DNA from: Gamarada debralockiae | Lineage: Eukaryota > Ascomycota > Leotiomycetes > Helotiales > Hyphodiscaceae | Direction of reading: 5' to 3' | Length of the DNA stretch: 47,903 nt | Assembly: GCA_002803225.1 (NCBI GenBank) | Contig: NXFV01000296.1 | Span: 1-47,903, forward strand | Shown: positions 19,102 through 30,292 of the stretch, in pieces | How positions within the stretch are numbered: position 1 is the first letter of the stretch | Layout of the letters: every line of letters begins with the position of its first letter | The notes under the pieces: generated by a model | Databases searched by the model: none | What the model was told of the DNA's origin: nothing | Seen by the model: the letters and a program-made list of their open reading frames with translations, nothing else | Translations under genes and position numbers: made by a program

Positions 19102-22100
19102 TTATTCCTCCTCAGCCACGCTCCCTACCAACACACTCGCCTTACTGCTCTTCTTCCCCAACTTCAACATACTCAATCTCTTCCTCACGCTACCCACTCT
19201 ACTCCCCACACTCGTCGCCGTATCTGGTCGCTGAGAACTCGAGCTGCGTCTCCCCAACCCATCTTTCCCTGTCCCGCCACCAGAAGTAAAAGTAAGATCA
19301 CTCTGCGTAACCCACTCAGCATTCTCACTCTTCTCATCGAGCTCCAACTCCTTCACCGCCCCTCTACCCCTTCCAGCTACAACCCCGTTCCCGCTAAAGA
19401 AGCTTCGTCTATTCTCCTTCGATCTCTCTCGACTATCATCACTCTCAATAGTATTCCCTCGTCCTCGTCCATTCGCATTAACCTTCTCCGTAAGCACTTC
19501 TTCCTTCTCCTTCGGCGGTAGCGTATTGCGCTTCAAGAACGACAATCTATTCCCAACAATCTTCGAGTTGCGCTGAGGAGCCGGATCAAGAATACTCGTA
19601 TCAACAGTAGCAATCGTGCCATTCGTTTGACTATTTGGCAGACCCAACTCACGCTTCTCGCTGAGCGTGGGAGAAGCGATCGCCCAAGATGGACTGGGTG
19701 TTGTGGCATCCCTAGTCTGAGCTTGAGGGAAGATGAAAGACGCCAGTTCAGGCGCGAAGGTGTGCTCGAAATCTGCGAGTGCTTTAGCGATATGGGGATG
19801 TAGGCTTGGATGTAGGGTGAAAGGAGTAGATGGAAGAGGAGGGAGAGGAGGCAAGGGAAGGTGAGTGTTACTCTGTGCCAGCTCGTCGCGGCTGTCTTTG
19901 AGTGCTGGGGATGAGGATTTGGAGAAGTACGCTAGGCAGCGTTTGATCATGATGGCATGATCAATCAACGCAATCTTGAGGGAATTCTCGAGAGGTGGGA
20001 GCTCAGTTTCTTCGGGCTCTTCTTCTTCTTCCAAAGGGACGGTAGAAGGAATGAGCTCTCGGTACCGCGCGACGCTTGATTCGGATGTTGGGTTCACGGA
20101 GACTGCAAGGGCTTCGATGAGGAGTGGTATCATGTCTTCTTCGCCGTCCATGACACGCTTTTCGACCGCGGCCATCTCTTGAGTTTTCCGGATGATGCGC
20201 TCGAGTGCTGTTTGCACGGCGTTCAGTTTCAGGCGGTCGATGGTGACGATTTCGCTTCGGCGGAGGATCGTGGGAAACGTTTCTGCTGTTGCGTAGATGA
20301 TTTTCTCGGCACTGTGTTCTGCTACTGGACCAGAAGTGTTGCGCTTCGATGTCACAGAGAAGACTTGAGGATGTGCGGTCAGCAGATAGTCGCGGACAAC
20401 CTGTGGAACTCGAGCACGTTGGAAGACATGATGTTCTAGATCGCGATGTGGGCTGAGAGCAGATATTTGTAAGAATTGGCCTTCGACATCCTCAATATCA
20501 CCACCAGTTGTGATAATCTGTGCAGATGGATGTTGTTCTTGCATGCGGTCCGTAAACGCCGTTGTCCGTTCCGTTGGAGATCCTTCGAAGACGAATTCCT
20601 TGTCGCGGAGACTAGGTGGAAAGCCCATGCCCTTGTACTTAACTCGGAAGTATTTAGGAACAAGCTTGTCAGTCTTCGCGATTGTCTCGTAGATCGTCGC
20701 GATGGCGCGTTGGGTCCGTGCGAGCTTGGGGAAGTCGAAGACGTTGTCTTGGTATTGAGCTTGCAGCTCTTGGTATGCTGCCAACGCGCTGCTCCAGGCT
20801 TCGCCGTCTTCGAAGTGTTTGATGATATCGAAGTAGATGCGCTCTTTGCGATCAAACTGTGATTGCGCTGGGAATACAGGATCTGCGAGAGGAGGCACAA
20901 TTTTTGTTGGATCCCATTCGTAAAGGTCAGCATGGAGGCGGAGAGCCAAGCCTGCTTCAGTCGGGTTCCGTGCATCTGCCTGGAGTTGGGCAAGTTGATG
21001 AACATATCGAATGAATATTTCTTCCTTCTGCATATCTCGCAGGAACTCCATCAAACGCAATCGGTGGATCATGTGCGAAGCCGGGCCGGTGACGTCTGTG
21101 CTGTGGACAGCAACGAGCAAGTCCAAGAACTCATCGATGGTGGCGATCAGTTCCTTCAGCGCAGCATAGAGCGGATCATCTTTGACTTGCGAGAGAGGTT
21201 CGAAGAGACCTAGTAGTTCGTTGATGAAGAGTTTCTGAAGGATACTCTCCGTCAAGGGCTTAGACTTGAACAGTCGATCGAGACAATCAATCATCTCGGT
21301 CTGAATGACGGACAAGTCTTCACTCAAGGTCCATTCGCTGACGATCATAGTCTGCAGTACTTCAACAGCAACACGGCGCAGTCCCTCGTGGACACTGAGG
21401 CAGAGTTCAACAATTGGTCCCACAAGCACAGGAACATATTGTACTTGGTAGCCACCCATCTTCGTCAACGCATACCTTTGGCGCTCATCGGCACTCGTTT
21501 CCCATCCAATTGCTTCCCAGGTGCGGCGCAAGAGCTCAGCGCCGTTTTCTCGAACATCGCCTGCGATCTTCCACACCGCTCGTCGCTTCTGCTCAGGGAA
21601 TGTCTCCAATGCGAGCGCATCACTACCGACAAGCTTCAAGAGAACAGTGAAGAAGACTTTCCATAGCTCAGTGTTGTAATTCTCGGCATCATCTGGGTGG
21701 GGTAGGAATGAATCGAGAAGAATGCCAGCCAGATACTCCAAGGTCTTCATGGTTGACTTGTGATGGTAGATGTGCACACTCAGCCAATCCGCAGGGAAAG
21801 CCTCACACTGGAGGATGCTTAGGTGAACGTGCAGCGTATTTTCAAGCAGCGTAGCCATCTCATCTTCTGCAAGCTCGAGCTGCATCCCGTTTGGCAATGT
21901 TGAGATCGCCGACAGAATCGCAGACAGTTCAACGAGTGCTTCATCAAATTCAGACGTTCCAGATATTGGCTTGCTGGGGAAGGGATACGTTGTTGGGAAG
22001 AGCAATGACAGCCGCGCCTTTGGTGTCTTCGGCGCGGCTTGCAGTCCAAGATATGAGTCTATGATCTTGGGAATGTAATCCGGAATCTCAGGTCCAAGAC

Positions 22101-25100
22101 CATCGACTTGAGTTGCCAAAATTGAACTACACAGTCGAACTTGCTCTCTCCACTGCTCTGTAACTTCAGCTACCTTGCCCCAATGTGGAGCGATCCATCG
22201 AACAGTGTTCGCACTGAGAGCAGCCTTTTGTTCGGGGTGGGAGAAGAGCTCCAGCTTCGAGTAGTTGATTATCAGCACAAGTTTGTACAAGACCAATTTA
22301 CCCTTGACCAGTGAACATGAATCCATGAAATCGATCGCAATATGCAGAATCTCCTCCGTGCTCAGTAGTCCAGTAAGTTCAGGCAACCATGTGTGGAAAT
22401 GTTGCACAGCTAGAGTTTGACTCCCAACGAGGATAGGTGCCGTATTTCGCATGAGACCATCGAGAGCTTTGAAAATAGATCGCAAGTGTCGAGTGAAGCC
22501 GGGTGATGTACTTGTGATCCCGATACCAGCTTCTTTCGCTTTCTGTTGGCCACGAGCATGGGCGATGAATTTGAGGATATGTCGCACAACTTTGAAGGTC
22601 GCCCGCAGCTTTCGTGAGGTGTCAGGATCGGAAGGCTTGGCGAGGAGTCGAGTGAAGGATCGGACTAAACAAGGTGTCGCGAAAGGATAGTTGAACTTGG
22701 TCTCGGCATATTGATCAACCAGTGGGCCTAGATTAAACCGCCGATCATGCACAATACCAAGAACAGTAACTAGAGCACTGAAAATAAGGTCCTCATAATC
22801 GTCGTTCCCGCTATGTTCGACAAGGATCCCGAAAATGGCATCGAACACGTCGCTCAGCAGCTTCACGACTTCGATCTCCGGAACGAAAACCAGTCGCTTC
22901 AGGAGCTCCTGGACATCTCCTGGCGGTTGTTCCTTCCACTTTAACAGGCCGAGCAGGACCTTATCTTGCGAGAATCGGGTACTGCACAAGTAGGTGTGCA
23001 GTCTTAGTGTTGCAATCGGACCGGTCACAGCCTCGTCCTTTGACACATCGTCTTTTCCCCTCGAGTTCCAATTGAGATTCAAATATCCGCCCTTGACAGC
23101 AGCACTTCCTTTGGGGGACGAGGTTGACTCGTCATATCTGTACAGAAGTAAAGAATGATGGCCATCTCTCATAAAGGCTTGTTGGTCCCAAAGTGGCATG
23201 TAACAAATCGCAAAAGGCTGATTCGGAACATCAGAAACGACCATAACGAGATGGGAGCCCAGAACTTCATTAGGAGGCATCGAGAGACGCAGAGTTTGGT
23301 TCCACGCCTCGCCTCGTTCCGCCACAGTGGACTCCCAAGAACTTTCTCCGTCGGCATTCGATGAGGGGAAGATGCAGCCTTCGATGCGATCTCCATTTGC
23401 CCGTCTGGCCTCGAGTGTGATTTGGAGGTTAGATCCTTGTAGGCTGGATGATAGAGCAGTAGCGCTGCCGGAAGACCGAGATAATAGAGCATGGCGGGGA
23501 AGAAAAGCTTCATCGATTGTGACGTAGATGTCTGACCTAGGTTTCGTCGGTGCGCCAGAGAATCCCATTTTGCTTGTCGTCACGACTCCAGATAAGAGCG
23601 TAGGAGTCGCCTTGATCAACGCATCCGCGTCAGGATCATTAAACGCTTTTAAATGGACCTGCAATCGTTCCGCTTTTCTTGACCTCTCGTAGTTATTCGA
23701 CTTACTATCCATGAGATCACGGATAACCTCTTCCCAGCCATCGCCGAGATCCTGCTTCTCGGTGAAGCCTGTGGACGGAGCCCACATAGACATGACTTGC
23801 TCAACCTCTTCTTCTTGCTTCATGATTGAGTTTAACTTCAGTGCGCCGATTCCTACAGTTCTCGTAACAATTCGGCTCACTGACCCAGGTTTCAGCTGAT
23901 TGGTGTCAGGCCCTCTCGATCCAGCCGTCCTTGGAGGCCCGTCCAGGCTCTCGGACCGACTTTCGGTGTCTTCTGTAAGGGAATTAAGCCTCGAGGTTAT
24001 TGGCGCATTTCTCGAAAATGCAGTGCGTTGTGCTTTTTGGCCCCACATCAGACTCCTCCGTCCAGCTTTGCTCGCTCCACCGGAAGTTTGTGGTTTATCT
24101 CCGCTACTCGTAGTCGCAAGTCCATCGCGAGAGCCACCCCGAGAGCTTGGCTTGCCTGCCATTATCTGCTGAGTTGTGCGAACCTTAACCACCAAGTATA
24201 GCTCGTTGTCTGCGCCTGGTGTGTCCCCAATGTCCGCCGAAGCCAGGTCTGTAAATAGCGTTCGCATTTGTCCGGCCTTCGCCAAACTTGTCAAAGAGCC
24301 GCTTGAAGGAACCTCCACAATATAACTTTCCGAGAGCGCTGTCGCATGTGTTCCAGGTGATTTCGTCGCAAGGTAGAAAACCAATGTTGTTGCTTCCGTC
24401 GAAGCCCCCACAAACGCCTTGACATCTATCAAGAGGTGGTGGAGGGCTAGGTTCTCGTGCGCAGGCGGTTGCGGTCTTTCGTCCAGCAGACTCATCATCG
24501 ATTGGAGTTTCGTAATCTCAATCGCAGAATCGTCTCCATTCAACACCCGTCCCCTCGCTGCTGGATCTCGCACAATGACCTCTCCATTGAAAAGTTTATT
24601 CCCTCTCACCAGATCCCAGACCGTTTTCTCCCTTAGCTGCCCAATTTCATGTGTTGTCAAAACATTATGTAGGAACTGCCGCCTCGAGAGATCCAGTGTT
24701 TGCACCAACCCAGACATCTTATCTAGCAGAGGGTATTGTCTCGAAAGTAGTAATTCGTGAAGATTTGTTGAATGCCATTCCCTCAAACAAGAAGCAATTT
24801 CATCCACCAGAGGCTCAGAAGCAGAAGTCGGCGTCTCATCTCCAATCTTCAACATCGGTACCGGTGCAGGAGGTTTGGGGGTATTCGGATCTCGTCTCGC
24901 GACCAGCGATAGAGAGGGCGAAGTCCCACTCACAAGCCCCTTCTTCTTCCCCTTCCCCGATTTCGAAATCTTGCCATTGATATTCGCGCCCTTCCCACCA
25001 CTTCCTCTTCCCTTCTTAAACTGCACACTCTTCGGACTACTTCTCGGACTCCCATCTCCACTTGTCCTCGCACTGCTATTGACCAACACGGGTTCGACCT

Positions 25101-25392
25101 CCTCATCGCTCTCTTCATCCTCCCCCAGCACCTCTCTAACCTCCACACAACTGCCAGGAAAGATCCCAGAAAAGACCCGCGCCTCGAGCGTCTGGCCTTT
25201 TGTGGTGGTCAGTCCAGCCAGTAGACTCGGCGGCGCAACGAGGTATCCGCGGTACCATTCTCCATTTTTGCCCCCTTGTTCGATGATGTAAAGTTCGTCG
25301 CCGAGTTCGAGTGGGAGGTCTGCGGGCGAGGTTGCGGTGAAAGGGTATGTTGCAACGGCGAAGGCGATTCGGGGGAGGGGTTGCCAGGGCAT
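19102..25392 (-). CDS. DCK1: DOCK-family guanine nucleotide exchange factor (Dck1-like)
   Basis: A single uninterrupted frame of 2096 codons. I chose the Met at 25392 (MPWQPLPRIAFAVATYPF) since the SH3 domain starts at once; the frame is open 55 codons further, to an ATG at 25557. Domains: SH3 at about 9-85 (AVATYPF, LELGDELYIIEQ, WYRGYL, GIFPGSCVEV); C2-like DHR-1 at about 619-760 (SDIYVTIDEAFLPRH, HLVMVVSDVPNQPFAICYMPLW); a long helical middle; DHR-2, the catalytic GEF domain, at about 1475-1820 (RIYFDIIKHFEDGEAWSSAL, YFRVKYKGMGFPP, VFEGSP); a basic, Ser-rich tail. DOCK proteins activate Rac/Rho-type GTPases at the membrane, with an ELMO partner; the yeast counterpart is Dck1, which works with Lmo1 upstream of Rho5. 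In moulds it is expected to act on Rac in polarity. The lack of introns over 6.3 kb contrasts with its intron-rich neighbours. The symbol is by homology to yeast. Confidence 0.93.
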   Translation of the reverse strand: MPWQPLPRIAFAVATYPFTATSPADLPLELGDELYIIEQGGKNGEWYRGYLVAPPSLLAGLTTTKGQTLEARVFSGIFPGSCVEVREVLGEDEESDEEVEPVLVNSSARTSGDGSPRSSPKSVQFKKGRGSGGKGANINGKISKSGKGKKKGLVSGTSPSLSLVARRDPNTPKPPAPVPMLKIGDETPTSASEPLVDEIASCLREWHSTNLHELLLSRQYPLLDKMSGLVQTLDLSRRQFLHNVLTTHEIGQLREKTVWDLVRGNKLFNGEVIVRDPAARGRVLNGDDSAIEITKLQSMMSLLDERPQPPAHENLALHHLLIDVKAFVGASTEATTLVFYLATKSPGTHATALSESYIVEVPSSGSLTSLAKAGQMRTLFTDLASADIGDTPGADNELYLVVKVRTTQQIMAGKPSSRGGSRDGLATTSSGDKPQTSGGASKAGRRSLMWGQKAQRTAFSRNAPITSRLNSLTEDTESRSESLDGPPRTAGSRGPDTNQLKPGSVSRIVTRTVGIGALKLNSIMKQEEEVEQVMSMWAPSTGFTEKQDLGDGWEEVIRDLMDSKSNNYERSRKAERLQVHLKAFNDPDADALIKATPTLLSGVVTTSKMGFSGAPTKPRSDIYVTIDEAFLPRHALLSRSSGSATALSSSLQGSNLQITLEARRANGDRIEGCIFPSSNADGESSWESTVAERGEAWNQTLRLSMPPNEVLGSHLVMVVSDVPNQPFAICYMPLWDQQAFMRDGHHSLLLYRYDESTSSPKGSAAVKGGYLNLNWNSRGKDDVSKDEAVTGPIATLRLHTYLCSTRFSQDKVLLGLLKWKEQPPGDVQELLKRLVFVPEIEVVKLLSDVFDAIFGILVEHSGNDDYEDLIFSALVTVLGIVHDRRFNLGPLVDQYAETKFNYPFATPCLVRSFTRLLAKPSDPDTSRKLRATFKVVRHILKFIAHARGQQKAKEAGIGITSTSPGFTRHLRSIFKALDGLMRNTAPILVGSQTLAVQHFHTWLPELTGLLSTEEILHIAIDFMDSCSLVKGKLVLYKLVLIINYSKLELFSHPEQKAALSANTVRWIAPHWGKVAEVTEQWREQVRLCSSILATQVDGLGPEIPDYIPKIIDSYLGLQAAPKTPKARLSLLFPTTYPFPSKPISGTSEFDEALVELSAILSAISTLPNGMQLELAEDEMATLLENTLHVHLSILQCEAFPADWLSVHIYHHKSTMKTLEYLAGILLDSFLPHPDDAENYNTELWKVFFTVLLKLVGSDALALETFPEQKRRAVWKIAGDVRENGAELLRRTWEAIGWETSADERQRYALTKMGGYQVQYVPVLVGPIVELCLSVHEGLRRVAVEVLQTMIVSEWTLSEDLSVIQTEMIDCLDRLFKSKPLTESILQKLFINELLGLFEPLSQVKDDPLYAALKELIATIDEFLDLLVAVHSTDVTGPASHMIHRLRLMEFLRDMQKEEIFIRYVHQLAQLQADARNPTEAGLALRLHADLYEWDPTKIVPPLADPVFPAQSQFDRKERIYFDIIKHFEDGEAWSSALAAYQELQAQYQDNVFDFPKLARTQRAIATIYETIAKTDKLVPKYFRVKYKGMGFPPSLRDKEFVFEGSPTERTTAFTDRMQEQHPSAQIITTGGDIEDVEGQFLQISALSPHRDLEHHVFQRARVPQVVRDYLLTAHPQVFSVTSKRNTSGPVAEHSAEKIIYATAETFPTILRRSEIVTIDRLKLNAVQTALERIIRKTQEMAAVEKRVMDGEEDMIPLLIEALAVSVNPTSESSVARYRELIPSTVPLEEEEEPEETELPPLENSLKIALIDHAIMIKRCLAYFSKSSSPALKDSRDELAQSNTHLPLPPLPPLPSTPFTLHPSLHPHIAKALADFEHTFAPELASFIFPQAQTRDATTPSPSWAIASPTLSEKRELGLPNSQTNGTIATVDTSILDPAPQRNSKIVGNRLSFLKRNTLPPKEKEEVLTEKVNANGRGRGNTIESDDSRERSKENRRSFFSGNGVVAGRGRGAVKELELDEKSENAEWVTQSDLTFTSGGGTGKDGLGRRSSSSQRPDTATSVGSRVGSVRKRLSMLKLGKKSSKASVLVGSVAEEE

Positions 25393-26280
25393 TGCGTCGC
25401 GCAGCTCGGAAGCCGAAATCACAGATTTGGGGAGGAGGAATTGGTACGAAGGTGGCGATTCATGAGGAATATTCAGGCTGGGAGTGTTGAGGGGAGGAAA
25501 TTGGCGGCGGTGAGATTCGGGATATGGTGCGAGGCGTATGGAGGACTGGTCGCGCACAGATTATTTTGAGCCCCTGAAGAAAGATAATGCGCGTTTTGTG
25601 GACGTTTGCAGCGTTGACGCGGCGGAAGAGATATACAATGGCGAAGAGAAGGATGTATACAAGAAATCAAGGCTGTAGCGAAGGTCTAAGAGATCGTTGG
25701 ATGCGCTGGTTACTGAATTGGGATTCTGTCCTCTCGTCTTTTTTTGTTGGAGGCGGATCACTATCAAGATAGGACAGGGGTCTTGTGTTAGCGCGTTCGG
25801 TTAGAGGGATACGGCGTCAGGCACATCCACGCGGATTTAAGTGTCCTGGCATTGATTAAGTGTGTATTTTGGGTTCAAGGGTTACATCCCGAGCGGATTA
25901 ATTGCATTCTGGGTACAAAGTTACATCTATTTCATCTTGGGTGTGAGTTGTGATGGTTGAAAGTTACCGTATCCTCCCCAAAATGGCGATGGCGCGGATT
26001 AACTTTCCACCCTCGCCTCTCCTTGCCGGACCTGTCGATCTCATATCAGGGATATTAAGCCACCCCCCAGTCTGCGGAGATGTGGTGGCAAAGGGGAGTG
26101 ATTTGCTTCATTCTCTAACGTATCAGTTATATCATGAAACCGTTGATCATCTTATCCATCTCAGTGACCGGAGAAAAACCCCTTATACAAGCCATCATGA
26201 CCTCAAAAACTCCTCTTCGCCCGCCGCATGGCCCTTCTAGTGGTACATTACAACATGATAAATCTGATAGTCCCGGATGT
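25393..26280. other. Intergenic region, promoter of the DOCK gene
   Basis: The first part holds the 5' region of the minus-strand DOCK gene; the second part is 3' sequence of the CCC1 gene on the same strand. No other gene is supported. Confidence 0.4.
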
Positions 26281-27304
26281 TCATGCTGCGTCAACTGGAC
26301 TCTTCGAATCAATCGCCCTAACGATCCCATAACTCGTCGCAGCAGCCAGAACACCAATGAGTAACGTTTGAGCCGCGCCGTAAAACCCTGCTCGCTTGGT
26401 GCCAATTGTCACGTAATTCTTGACGTAGCCGAAGATGTTCAGGATCACGACCGTGATTCCGATAGAAACGAAGAGAGCGTGCGTGACATTGTGCATGGCA
26501 AAGTAGGGGATCATAGGGATGAGACCACCTTCATTCAAATGTTAGTGTTGAGAGTACAGAGTGATAGGGAGGGTCGGGATACCGATGAAGTACGCAGCGC
26601 CCATAGTAGCAGCTGAAATCCAAGCCCTCGAAACATTCGGTCTTTCCAACTTGAGTTCGAAGTCCATCATGAACTATGAAGCTTATCAGCGACGTACACC
26701 CTACAAGGCAACCCAGGGGGCTTACTCGAACCCATTGTTCAGGGTTTCTGCATAGTTGCTCAACCAAAGGTTTCGTTGCCTCTCGGTCCAAACCATACCC
26801 ATCCATGATCTCATAGATCTCCTCTTTCTCATCTTCAGGCCTCGTTCTGACTTCCTCGATCTCTCGATTCTCTTCACAGATGTAGTGATCTCGCTCCGTG
26901 ACAGCGGCAAGATAGGCTCCTAGGCCCATGGAGATTGCACCACTGAAGAGTTCGGCGAGCCCACCGATGATCACCAATTTTGCGGAACCAAGCCTGTAGC
27001 AAGATCAGAACAATACCGAGAGCAAAGAGAAGGGGACGTACGATGATAATCCAGCAGTGAGAGCAAATGGGACCGTCAAACCATCTGCGAATCCAATGAT
27101 GAGGTCTCGGATGATATCGCCATAATCGCTGTGTTTCTCACCATGGGCCTTCTTGCTGTTTGTCGCACTGCGACCAATTGTCGAACGTTCAGAAGGCGGT
27201 TCAGGTGGTATAGTGGAGGACATATCACTCGTATGTTGACTATGTTCTATTTTGAGAGGTTGCGACAAGGGGAACTCAGTTGAATTTCGGGAAGCCATAT
27301 TCAT
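26281..27304 (-). CDS. CCC1: CCC1/VIT1-family vacuolar iron/manganese transporter
   Basis: Four exons (27304-27042, 26993-26726, 26673-26583, 26528-26281) with 48-, 52- and 54-nt introns give 289 residues. After a polar N-terminus comes the family signature: IIRDLIIGFADGLTVPFALTAG (TM1 with its conserved Asp), then VIIGGLAELFSGAISMGLGAYLA (TM2), then a charged cytosolic helix pair rich in Glu (ERDHYICEENREIEEV, DEKEEIYEIM), the metal-binding region in plant VIT1, then FMMDFELKLERP, and three further segments ending VLAAATSYGIVRAID. These proteins import Fe2+ and Mn2+ into the vacuole in exchange for protons. Length and order are normal, and the frame is intact. The start could be either of two close Met codons (27304 or 27298). 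Confidence 0.95.
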
Positions 27305-28625
27305 TCGTCCTGCGAAAAGAAGAATGACGTAAGGTGAGAGGACACTGGTAAGTGACTTGGCAAAAGATCGTGCGTTTCAAGGCCGCACATATATATACAG
27401 AAACACTCTACCCGTGTCCAAGAAACAGAGAACAAACAACAGGAACGTATGAAAAACTACTCATTACGAAGCAGGCTGTCGCCATGTCTGCAGTGACATA
27501 TTTGAAAGGCAAAGAAGCATCGGTCCAATGGTGAGATACCCATGTCATTCGAGGCATCATTCCACTGGAAAGGAGGATCACCTTATGGGGTGAGGTTCGA
27601 AAGGTGGTGTTGTAATGAGCCAATCATACATTTTAGATTCGTCAGCGGCTTTTTGTGCAACATCCCGTTACGTTTCCTGAATGGCTGACCACTTTGATCT
27701 TCGGACATAGGAAAAGCCGACATGAATGAAATGCATTGCAGAAAATGTGGCTGTTGCCGTCCGCAGTGACGGAATTGATTGAAAGAACCGACATAGAGAC
27801 GCAGTTTGAAAAATTGCTTCTTAAAACAGGGGCTGAAGCTTGGCGACTTTGTCGGTATCACGTGATGAATGTCAGAATCCGGTATTTACTCTCTTTGAGC
27901 ACACAAAAGCCACGTAGAGAGAGCCGTTTTGGTGCAACTGCTCTCTAACTTGTTCCTCTTTTCAGAGATGTCAAGGAGAGGAGAAGAATTTGAGGGGGGA
28001 CAGCTGCCAAAAGCGGAAAAGGACCCCTTAAAAACAGGCCGAGCATCCTCGTGACGCTGGGAGGCTGTCATCAACCTTTCCCCATTGATGAGGCTGACAA
28101 TGCCGTCATCTCTACTGTCAACCTTCAACTCTACGACTCGCGACAACATGCCCGCTCCAACACCGCCAAGACAGGATCAAGTCTAGCTGCAGCCTCGCCA
28201 AACGTCTTCCTTTCGCTGTGCCGCTTGCAAGCATTCGAGCTGCCAGGATGATTTTGCTCGGAGCTTCTCGTTTAATTAGTTGAAACTTCGATATCTATGA
28301 TCAGACCAATCATGTCGGTATCGCAAAATAGACCCCCTGGGGTGCCATAGGTAATTTAAGAATTGGCGACCTCGGTTTTGCGCGCCGCTGAACTCGATTT
28401 CTTCCACCTTGCCGATGACCGCAACTGACGCCTGTTAAGTACATCTCTTTTGAAGCATCTAAGGTACAACAGGCGGCAGCTGATGATTTCCTATTGCTGG
28501 ATCTAACGGTGATCAGATAATTGCTTGGACCAATACCTTTCCCCGCGCGCATTGCAGATCCGGAACAAAAGTCGACGCTCCCAAGTCCTCCCTCAAATTG
28601 ACCCATCACCCAGCGTACCTTCGCG
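27305..28625. other. Divergent intergenic region
   Basis: Lies between the divergent CCC1 (minus) and Pro/Gln-rich (plus) genes and should contain both promoters. Frames on both strands (such as 27886-28149 minus) show no recognised motif. No repeat or RNA gene was noticed. Confidence 0.4.
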
Positions 28626-29843
28626 ATGAACCCCTCTCAGAATCCCTATCCAGGACAGAGTCCCCATCCGGGTGGTAATCCATATCCAGGACCCGGCAAT
28701 ATGATGAACAACGTACCAACAAAAGGACAGCAAGGTTATCCAAATGCGCCATATGTCCCACAAGGCAGTCCACCAGGATTTCAACCGTAGGTGCTCCATT
28801 CTATCTACCAGTCCCTGTCACTAGCTAATTGGAATCCTAGGCAAAATCAACCCATAAACGTTCAGCAAAATGCGAACTTCCAGCAACATCCAAACTTCCA
28901 GCAAGGTCCATCTCCACAGTACCCATACCAACAACAAATGTCACCTCCTCCCCAGCAGAATCCATACCCTCAAGCAATGTTCCCTCCTCAACAATACCCA
29001 CAACCTCAAGCAATGCCTCCTTCCCAGCAGGGTCCACATCCCCAATCGTATTTTCCACCTCTCCAACAAAGTCCACAACCACAACAAATGCCTCCTCAGC
29101 AGAGCCCACCTCCCCAACAGGCCACTTGGCAACGATTCATGGTTCCCACAAACAGCGATTCTATATCATCTGGCTTCCAATTCCACCCACAGCTATACAG
29201 CCTCGGGGTAAAGCAGGACGAATGGTACCAGTTCACAACTGAGATCGTGCAGGGAGCAAAGCTTTCAGCTACCGAGGATGCCGCAGCGTGGAGTGCAGGT
29301 GCCAGTGTAGGAGCGGTGAGCTCAGCATTCCTCCTCGTTTTCGGACCCCCCATTGGTTATTACACCGGAAAAGCGATACACAAGAAGACAGTGGTAAAGA
29401 AAGCAAAGGAGCGGATGCTGGAAGGTGGAGATATAAGAGCTGTGTTGAACAAGTGGAACCAAAGAAACTTCAAATGGAGAGGCTTTCAAGTGTGGTTGGA
29501 GTGTCCTAAAGACTATGTAGAGACCGCTCCGGGAGTCCCGAGGCATCAAGCGAAAGCGGAGAAGAAAGAAGCGAAGAAGTTCAGATTGGTGGTCATCCCG
29601 AATTCTGAGATCCAGGAGCCGTATTCGGCCGCGCCCTGGTCACAGATGCAACCGGGGCTGGTGGAAGCTCCGTCTGTGGAGCCACAAAGGCCGGTTGAGC
29701 TTCAGAACACGCCTACACAGAATGCTCCTCTTCAAAATGAGCCTCTCAAGGGCGGTTCCCCTCCGGCAGTTACGCAAGTCCCGGCGGCGTCGGAGCTCGA
29801 CGCCCAGGAGTCCCGGCCTATGCCTGCGGAATTAAGCGGGTAG
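28626..29843 (+). CDS. Pro/Gln-rich protein with a conserved-looking C-terminal domain
   Basis: Two exons (28626-28786, 28841-29843), joined in phase across a 54-nt intron (GTAGGT...TCCTAG), give 387 residues. Residues 1 to about 148 are low complexity: irregular repeats of PYPG, PQQ, QQNPYPQ and FQQ. After it lies an apparently folded part from WQRFMVPTN (about 149): GFQFHPQLYSLGVKQDEWYQ, then a small-residue, glycine-zipper-like hydrophobic segment (AGASVGAVSSAFLLVFGPPI, about 206-225), a basic helix (KKTVVKKAKERM), and RGFQVWLECPKDYVE. The tail after residue 310 is polar and disordered. Pro/Gln tracts often drive condensation or scaffold binding, and the zipper could insert in membranes. 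I do not recognise the family, so no function is assigned. Confidence 0.75.
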
Positions 29844-30292
29844 GATAGACCAATGTAGATCAAGAAATCGTAGAGAGGCAGGAAACTTAAGATGCAAGAC
29901 TCAACGGAGTTCTATCAGACCGTGTCTCGTACGTTACTATGGAGTAATGGCCGGTGAATTGGAACTTTGGAATTCCAAGGCACTAGTGAATTCGAGGTTG
30001 TGTCACCCCGCGAACCTTTCGGTAACACTTCTATAATCTCCCCCTTCCACGCCCATCAAATTTTGTCGCCTTCCTACAACATCAGTACAAGATCAACACC
30101 AACGTAGCATAGCATCAAAAAAACCCGCCATTCTCGCACCCTCGAATCACACAATGTGCCATTATTCTGTTTTCAGCCCTCCTAGCATCAAGCTTCTCCA
30201 TCAAGGGAGATAATTACGCATTCGTAGTTGCTCATCCCCATCACTTTCAAAGGCAAATTGTTGTCTAACAAAAATCTTTTTATGGCTCCTCG
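29844..30292. other. Intergenic region with a shared 21-mer
   Basis: Bases 29942-29962 (GAGTAATGGCCGGTGAATTGG) match 13680-13700 at 20 of 21 positions. A perfect 12-bp palindrome (TTGGAATTCCAA) follows nearby. This may be the footprint of a small repeat. No gene is supported. Confidence 0.4.

Noticed and set aside
20436..21005. Long minus- and plus-strand frames inside the DOCK gene (for example 20436-21005, 20476-20862, 24875-25291)
   Set aside because: They are shadows of the intact DOCK frame, with skewed composition and no motifs of their own.
26724..27600. TTCGAA-containing blocks resembling a tRNA B box
   Set aside because: No matching A box or cloverleaf; one lies inside the CCC1 coding sequence.
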